Shown: piece after piece, positions 57,396-64,000 of the stretch | Layout: the number at the start of each line of letters is the position of its first letter | Position numbering within the stretch: the first letter of the stretch is position 1 | DNA from: Vigna angularis | Lineage: Eukaryota > Streptophyta > Magnoliopsida > Fabales > Fabaceae | DNA: 64,000 nt | Reading direction: 5' to 3' | NCBI RefSeq assembly: GCF_016808095.1 | Contig: NC_068975.1 | Location: 31,581,001-31,645,000 of the forward strand | Made by a program: the position numbers and the translations under genes | The notes under the pieces: model-generated | What the model saw: only the letters and a program-made list of their open reading frames with translations | Told to the model about the DNA's origin: nothing | Database searches by the model: none

Positions 57396-57720
57396 TGTTA
57401 GGAAAAATTAAATCAATTTGAGCTCATACATTTGGTTGTCCCACTTAAGATAAGCCAGATTCTTAACACCAAGAAAAAAAAAATCTATCAAACCTAATCA
57501 GTTGCAAGTCAATATTCAAGTTGTGTATAAGATAATACAATCAGTATTCGATGAATTTATGATTAGTGATTTTACTTTACAATTAAGAATGACTAGATGT
57601 TAATATTTTACTATTATAAAATGTTTATGAAAGGTCAATGTACGAAAGAAATACAATTTGTGAATAAATAAACTTGTACATTAAAACTCTTTCCTTTCTT
57701 GTTTTCTTCCAAGGCAGTGT
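57396..57720 (+). repeat. Probable 3' LTR of the copia relic
   Basis: Starts TGTTAGGAAAAATT just after the polypurine tract. The other LTR is not in the window, so the right border is a guess. Confidence 0.45.
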
Positions 57721-57960
57721 GCATCTAAGGGGGAAGTTTATTTTAAACAATGTTATAAGGTCTTTCCTTTATCATGAGACAAGCCGCGCCAATCATACTC
57801 TTGACTTTATTTCCGTTGGCTTATTGAAATTTTTATAATAAGGAGGTTTGCTATAACATATTGTGTTATCAATAAACTATATGATTAAAGTAATTTGTTA
57901 TATTGTCCTTTTATATAAATAAACTTTAATATTTTTACAAATTATTATTATTATTTATAC

Positions 57961-58334
57961 TGTATGGGTCGGATAACCATAAAATTATTCCATAATCAAC
58001 AAGACCGAATGGATTGGCTAAATGTATTAATTATTAAGGTAAATAATAATTAAATGTATTGGGCTGGGATTGGGTTTCACTAATCCTAAATCCACGACGA
58101 AAACTATAAATACATATCAAAAGGTAAGAGGTATGGAGATTGCATTTACTATACATTTATTACTATTATATTGAGCTACCGAACGGATAACATACTAACT
58201 TTAGCATCCAAGAACCTTTGACAAGTACACCTCCATACCGACGGAACGAAGAGAAAGAATCAAGAAAACAACCGAATGAGGCTTAAAGAGAAATTGTGAA
58301 GGTGTTTAGAGTAAGTCGACCCACATCCAAAACA
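57961..58334 (+). mobile_element. Second LTR of the solo-LTR family
   Basis: Same order of blocks as 39701-40188: TGTA..GGTCGGAT start, ATTGGGCTGG, ACTATAAATACA, GATTGCATTT, ACTTTAGCATC, ACCTTTGACA, then AAATTGTGAAGGTGTTTAG and an end in AAAACA. Shorter and diverged, and no target duplication is evident. Confidence 0.75.
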
Positions 58335-59096
58335 TTATTATTATTATTATCAATGATGGAGTGGCGTTTAGAAAGTGAGGTGTGCATGACTAAGAGTGTG
58401 AGGCAAGCATTGGGTCCGTTTGGGAGGGATTGTAAAGAAATGGAAAACGTTTGTTCAACAACGCTATTTTGCCAACTTTTTGACAACGCCACGTGGCCTT
58501 GTTTCATTGATTGGTTTTAAAAGGTTTTTTTAGAAAGATGAAATTTGTTCAGAAGGGCAATTTTGGTATGAATTTGGATAGAAACTCCTTTTGTCAGTTT
58601 ATTTTTTCAGATTCACTCTTTTTGCAGTTTGGTTTTCTCAACTTTCTCTCCACCATTGAAGCTTCCATCTCTCTCTACCATTGAAGCATCCATCTCTCTC
58701 CACCGTTTCGGTTCTCTTCGTTCGTCGCTTTTCTTCACTCTTTGTCCACCATTGAAATGTTGTTTCTCTCTCCCCTTTGAGTTTGAGTTCGACTTTTCTT
58801 ACTTCGTTTCTTGGGTCATTTGGTCACTGTCGAGGATTTTGTCTCTCTCTTTATCCATTTCCCCATATTTTGATGGTGTGACTATGGGCTCGTTGGCGGT
58901 ATATATCCCTCGTTTTGGAATTTTGTTGATTTTGGCGTGCCTTGTCGTTGACGACATTTTCGTGGTTGTGTAAGTATTTGGCTTTTGTCTCCCATTGTGG
59001 TTGGCGATATTTCTCCCAAGGTTTGGGTTTTTTCGCACACACCATCGAGGTTGGTATCACCAAGGTTTGGGCTTTTTCGCACACACCATTGATTCA

Positions 59097-59634
59097 TTAC
59101 CAAACTTCACATTAGAAGTTGTAGAAACCATCAACCATGACCAACAGGGGTCCTTCATTCATAAAATCTTAAAAACACTCATAACAAACAAAAAATACAA
59201 TCATGGGGAGCGCGGTTGTCACACTTGGGTAGCACAGATCAACTTTTAGTACAAAACTGCAAATTTAACATGGTAATCAATTACAGCCTTTCTGTAAGCG
59301 ATTACAAGTGCATGTCTCCAGTGTGTATGGTGCAGGACCTAACCTGCGTTGCTAAGACCACCCAGGATGGGTCTTCCCTACACAGAAGACTTACCAAACT
59401 TCACACTACAAGTTGTGAAAACCATCAACCATGACCAACAAGGGTCCTCCATTGACAATATCTTAAAAAGACACTCACAACAAACAAAAAACAATCATGG
59501 GGAGTGCAATTGTCACATTTGGGTAACGCAAATCAACTTTCAGTACAAAAATGCAATTTTAACCTGGTAATCGATTACAGCTTCTATGTAAGCGATTACA
59601 AGTGCATGTGTCTAGTGTGTATGGTGTAGGAACA
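59097..59634 (+). repeat. Two direct repeats of about 240 bp, period 294
   Basis: TTACCAAACTTCACA at 59097 recurs at 59391; both copies continue with ACCATCAACCATGACCAACA, AATCATGGGGAG and a terminal AAGCGATTACAAGTGCATGT. Part of the 58456-63437 element. Confidence 0.9.
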
Positions 59635-59857
59635 TGTTAAGTCATTGAATTATTGAGAAAAAATGTCATTTAGGTGCTTTAATGTAAGTTAGATGAGCTT
59701 CATAAGCATATTTTGCCAATTTCTGCCCTGGTAATCGATTACAAGGGACTTGTAATTGATTACCCGAGGAAAAAGCGTAATTTATACAGAAACTTCAATT
59801 GTACTCCCCAGGTAGATGAACATTGCTCCCCAACTCTGTTTTTCTGACCTTTGCTAC

Positions 59858-59996
59858 TTGTTTTGTTCTTAACTTTCTCCATCAAAAACCAAACGACTTG
59901 ATACTTGTTTTGTTGGAATCTAGCCTCAAAGAGCTTTCCAACAAAACAAGAATCAACTCATTTGGAGTTCGGTGGAGAAAGTTATGAGCAAAACAA
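59858..59996. repeat. 139-nt hairpin, copy 1
   Basis: Inverted arms of about 61 nt (TTGTTTTGTTCTTAACTTTC... against its complement ending AGTTATGAGCAAAACAA) around a loop of about 17 nt. Confidence 0.88.
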
Positions 59997-60561
59997 CCAT
60001 CAAAGGTCAGAGGTGGTAGAAATATATAAAACGTTAACTTTAAGGAATTAACTGCACCTACTCAGGTGTCCAAAAATTATAAATTAGTAGTCATTGGAAA
60101 GATATTTGAGTCTACTTTCTAATAAAAAAGGAATCACATCATTTGGAGGTGTGTGGAAAACGTTATGATTAAAATAGTCAGCAAAGGTCAAAGTTGACAG
60201 CATGTGTTATGCACCTCACCTCAATTGGAGAAAACCACCTAAATGAACATTTTTATTTTGAAGAAATCAATGACCTAACCTCATTATTGGTGCAAAGAGC
60301 TCACCGAATAACATTGAACTCACTCACCCATCTCAAAAAAGGAAAAATTCAACAAAAATAGAGAATGGGGAGCAGTGTTCATCTAGCTGGGGAGTACAGT
60401 TGAAGTTTCTGTACAAATTATCCTTTTTCCTCTGGTAATCTATTACAAGGGTCTTGTAATCGATTACCCGAGGAAAATGGGTAATTTGTAAAAAAACTTC
60501 AACTGTACTCCCCAACTAGATGAACACTGCTCCCCAACTCTGTTTTTCTGAACTTTACTAC

Positions 60562-60700
60562 TTGTTTTGTTCTTAACTTTCTCCACCGAACTCTAAATGA
60601 CTTGATTCTTGTTTTGTTGGAATCTAGCCTCAAAGAGCTTTCCAACAAAACAAGAATCAACTCATTTGGAGTTCGGTGGAGAAAGTTATGAGCAAAACAA
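60562..60700. repeat. 139-nt hairpin, copy 2
   Basis: Best-preserved copy: 61-nt arms with about five mismatches (CTCCACCGAACTC pairs with GAGTTCGGTGGAG), loop near TCTAGCCTCAAAGAGCT. Confidence 0.93.
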
Positions 60701-61265
60701 CCAGCAAAGGTCAGAGGTGGTAGAAATATATAAAACGTTAACTTTAAGGAATTAACTGCACCTACTCAGGTGTCCAAAAATTATAAATTAGTAGTCATTG
60801 GAAAGATATTTGAGTCTAATTTCTAATAAAAAAGGAATCACATCATTTGGAGGTGTGTGGAAAAAGTTATGTTTAAAATAGTCAGCAAAGGTCAAAGTTG
60901 ACAGCATGTGTTATGCACCTCACCTCAATTGGAGAAAACCACCTAAATGGACATTTTTATTTTGAAGAAATCAATGACCTAACCTCATTATTGGTGCAGA
61001 GAGCTCACCGAATAACATTGAACTCACTCACCCATCTCAAAAAAGGAAAAATTCAACAAAAATAGAGAATGGGGAGCAGTGTTCATCTAGCTGGGGAGTA
61101 CAGTTGATGTTTCTGTACAAATTACCATTTTTCCTCTGGTAATCGATTACAAGGGTCTTGTAATCGATTACCCGAGGAAAATGGGTAATTTGTACAAAAA
61201 CTTCAACTGTACTCCCCAACTAGATGAACACTGCTCCCCAACTCTGTTTTTCTGGACTTTACTAC

Positions 61266-61404
61266 TTGTTTTGTTCTTAACTTTCTCCACCGAACTCTAA
61301 ATGACTTGATTCTTGTTTTGTTGGAATCTAGACTCAAAGAGCTTTCTAACAAAAGAAGAATGAACTCATTTGGAGTTCGATGGAGAAAGTTATGAGCAAA
61401 ACAA
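61266..61404. repeat. 139-nt hairpin, copy 3
   Basis: Same hairpin with additional mismatches in the right arm (AACAAAAGAAGAATGAACTC). Confidence 0.9.
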
Positions 61405-61967
61405 CCAGCAAAGGTTAGAGGTGATAGAAATATAAAACGTTAACTTTAAGGAATTAACTGCACCTACTCAGGTGTCCAAAATTTATAAATTAGTAGTCAT
61501 TGGAAAGATGTTTGAGTCTACTTTCTAATAAAAAAAGAATCACATCATTTGGAGGTCTGTGGAAAAAGTTATGTTTAAAATAGTCAGCAAAGGTCAAAGT
61601 TGACAGCATGGGTTATGCACCTCACCTCAATTGGAGAAAACCACCTAAATGGACATTTTTATTTTGAAGAAATCAATGACCTAACCTCATTATTGGTGCA
61701 GAGAGCTCACCGAATAACATTGAACTCACTCACCCATCTCAAAAAAGGAAAAATTCAACAAAAATAGAGAATGGGGAGCAGTGTTCATCTAGCTGGGGAG
61801 TACAGTTGATGTTTCTGTACAAATTACCCTTTTTCCTCTGGTAATCGATTACAAGGGTCTTGTAATCGATTACCCGAGGAAAATGGGTAATTTGTACAAA
61901 AACTTCAACTGTACTCCCCAACTAGATGAACACTGCTCCCCAACTCTGTTTTTCTGGACTTTACTAC

Positions 61968-62106
61968 TTGTTTTGTTCTTAACTTTCTCCACCGAACTCT
62001 AAATGACTTGATTCTTGTTTTGTTGGAATCTAGACTCAAAGAGCTTTCTAACAAAAGAAGAATGAACTCATTTGGAGTTCGATGGAGAAAGTTATGAGCA
62101 AAACAA
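61968..62106. repeat. 139-nt hairpin, copy 4
   Basis: Essentially identical to copy 3, 702 bp downstream. Confidence 0.9.
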
Positions 62107-62350
62107 CCAGCAAAGGTTAGAGGTGATAGAAATATAAAACGTTAACTTTAAGGAATTAACTGCACCTACTCAGGTGTCCAAAAATTATAAATTAGTAGTC
62201 ATTGGAAAGATGTTTGAGTCTACTTTCTAATAAAAAAAGAATCACATCATTTGGAGGTCTGTGGAAAACGTTATGATTAAAATAGTCAGCATAGACAAAG
62301 TTGACAGCATGGGTTATGCACCTCACCTCAATTGGAGAAAACCACCTATA

Positions 62351-63395
62351 GGTGTTTGAACCAAGGTAGTTCAAGTTCATGACAATTTTTCCACAACTCG
62401 TTGAGGAAGAAGTTATTAACTTCCGCAATCAATTTGATCGACAACCATCTTCTTAGATTACATTTCATTGTATATTGTTATGTATCTTTTCATTTCAAAA
62501 CTTGTTGTTTTATGAAATGTCATTACGTTTTTTTATTAATGTATCTGCTTTTTAGTATTGGTATAATTTTTCATTACTCAATACCCTTCATTATTTCGTT
62601 TATATTTGTTTAATATTGAAGTATTCCAAGTTGAAGTGTTCCATTAATGATCCATCCATAAAACTTTCAAAAGACAGTCATAACGAATCCAAAATATTCT
62701 TGGGGAGTGGTTAAGCCACGTCTGGGTAGCACTCTTCAACTTTCGGTACAAAAGGAGATTTTTCTACTGGTAAACGATTACCAGCTCCCTGTAATCGATT
62801 ACAACAACATCAATCCTGTGATAACCCAAAAGCAACTTAAGTGACAACCCAAAAGCAAGACACACCAAAAAAATGACGAACAGATGCAAGACCAAAATCC
62901 ACTCCCCAAAATACGAATACCGAGACACGAAAAAGTTCATACCTTGTTCGAAGAACCATTGTCACCGGACGAACCCATTGCACAAAAAAGGTAACAACTT
63001 CCACCAAATCGACACCGAACGAGACAAGGGTAATCTCTAACTCAAAGAAAGAAACTCAATGTCCACAGAGACACCGAACGAGACAAGCATAATCTACAAC
63101 TCAAATAAACAAACCCAATGTCCACAAAGATTCAAAGGAAAACAATGGTGACAGGGAAGCAGGAGAGAGATGTTCAAAACAAAATGAAACCCTAAAAATG
63201 GAGGAAGGAGAACACTGCTATGAAGAGAGAAGTTGAAATGAAATTAAAATCCCCAAAATGGAGAGAGAAGACAGTGATAAAGAGAGAAGATAGAGTTCGA
63301 AAACGAAGAGGGCAGTTTTGGAATCCAAACTTCAACCCATTTCAAATCAGATTTTAAATTAAAAAAAAGCATTCAAATTCGACCAATTAAAACTT
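62351..63395. other. Right part of the 5-kb element
   Basis: No gene. Contains another GTAATCGATTACA at about 62791 and a direct repeat of CACCGAACGAGACAAG (63013 and 63071) in a GA-rich subterminal zone. Confidence 0.5.
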
Positions 63396-63585
63396 GACAC
63401 GTGGCGTTGTCAAATTTTTGTCAAATTGGCGTTGTTGGAATATCGCGATCCTAAAGAAATAATGAATTACATGAATTTGGAAAGGTAAAGCGGATATAGT
63501 GGATTATGCAGCGTGATCCGATGCATGCATTGCATTGCATTGCACACTCAGAAACGGAGGAATCAAAGCAAAGAGTGGTTTTTGC

Positions 63586-63593
63586 TATAAAAA
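63586..63593 (+). promoter_or_regulatory. Candidate TATA box of a gene beyond the window
   Basis: CTATAAAAATGG context, preceded by GATGCATGCATTGCATTGCA (an RY-like CATGCATG plus TTGCA repeats, 63519-63545) and followed by 300 bp of CT-rich leader-like sequence. No convincing start codon before the window ends. Confidence 0.35.
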
Positions 63594-64000
63594 TGGTTGG
63601 CGGCATGTGATGTGATCATAGCATTCACACTTTAATCATTGGTTTCCTTCATATTGACTCTTCCTCCGATGCCCTCACATTACGCACGCAAAGCGTCAAC
63701 GTCTAAGCTCTCTTCTCCACTTTCACCTTATTCCTTTCAACAAAATACCTTCCAACAACAACAACACTTGTACTAATACTAACGCTCCAAACACTTTAAT
63801 TTGTAGTTAACTACTACTCCACAATGTGAATGTGAATGGACAGCCTGGTTGGTTCCTGCTTTCTTTTTTTTAAATCACTGCCCATTAGGGTTAGTTGGAT
63901 TTGGCCTTTTCTCCTTTATCCGCATTCCAACTGTCCAATATGCGCAAACCAACATCCTTGCCTTTCACCACTCCTTCCGCTTTACACTCATCATCACAAA

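Larger units (their letters stand above)
59728..62350 (+). repeat. Tandem array of ~704-bp units (about 3.7 copies)
   Basis: The GTAATCGATTAC anchor occurs at 59731, 60435 (one mismatch), 61139 and 61841, giving periods of 704, 704 and 702. The last three units are nearly identical, pointing to recent amplification. Each unit contains a GTAATCGATTACAAG/CTTGTAATCGATTAC hairpin and a 139-nt hairpin. Recurrent 60-codon minus-strand frames are by-products. Confidence 0.95.
58456..63437. mobile_element. Non-autonomous terminal-inverted-repeat element, 4982 bp
   Basis: The left end CAACAACGCTATTTTG..TTTTTGACAACGCCACGTGG (58456-58497) matches the inverted right end (63396-63437) over about 42 bp. 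Subterminal CT-rich (left) and GA-rich (right) regions are also loosely inverted. The interior is repeats with GTAATCGATTAC palindromes and no transposase. No target duplication was found, so the superfamily is uncertain; Mutator-like is the best guess from its build. Confidence 0.8.

Noticed and set aside
57782..57793. miR171-like core AGCCGCGCCAAT
   Set aside because: Only 12 bases match the miR171 core; flanking bases differ and no complementary arm is present within the surrounding 100 bp, so no precursor hairpin is supported.
60333..61921. Three recurrent 60-codon minus-strand frames (60333, 61037, 61739)
   Set aside because: They repeat every ~704 bp because the DNA unit repeats; the text VIDY..LVIDYQ comes from the GTAATCGATTAC palindrome.

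Overview
The window is plant nuclear DNA. Genes have many introns with GT..AG borders, intergenic DNA is very AT-rich, and transposons and microsatellites are dense. The gene families, the protein similarities I recognise and the repeat types suggest a legume, probably of the Phaseoleae (bean/cowpea group); that assignment is inference from memory, not a search.

Layout. 1-1.2 kb: 3' end of a pre-mRNA cleavage factor CFIm25 gene, with a 56-bp tandem duplication that copies a 5' splice site. 4.1-10.8 kb: two tandem pectate lyase genes (398 and 373 aa) with identical intron positions, separated by a foldback element and a long (AT)n tract. 11.2-12.5 kb, minus strand: a secreted/membrane protein with a galacturonan-binding WAK-type ectodomain and no kinase. 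13.45-21.93 kb: an 8.5-kb Mutator-like element (MULE) with a perfect 9-bp target duplication; it carries a decayed transposase-OTU gene and a convergent decayed plant mobile domain (PMD) gene. 24.27-26.34 kb: a small non-autonomous LTR retrotransposon built of tandem repeats. 28.2-28.6 kb: a TRIM-like relic. 34.7-37.0 kb: a group IIb WRKY transcription factor (569 aa). 39.7-40.2 kb: a solo LTR. 41.85-42.57 kb, minus: a centrin pseudogene. 42.97-46.63 kb: a cluster of three non-autonomous Mutator-like elements, two of them in inverted orientation and the third carrying a captured fragment of a QUA2-like putative methyltransferase gene. 51.3-55.2 kb: a complete phytepsin-type aspartic proteinase (503 aa, 13 coding exons, plant-specific insert). 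56.7-57.4 kb: a Ty1/copia relic. 58.0-58.3 kb: a second LTR related to the solo LTR. 58.46-63.44 kb: a 5-kb terminal-inverted-repeat element without a coding gene, containing four ~704-bp tandem units, each with a 139-nt near-perfect hairpin. The last 0.5 kb may be the promoter of a gene beyond the window.

How it fits together. The two pectate lyases and the pectin-binding-type ectodomain protein form a small cell-wall/pectin neighbourhood. The WRKY and aspartic proteinase genes look intact and independent. Most remaining sequence is transposon-derived. The most interesting pattern is that three separate element groups (13.5-21.9, 43.0-46.6 and 58.5-63.4 kb) each carry their own short palindrome repeated many times in the non-coding interior, and two of the groups could fold into long hairpin RNAs.
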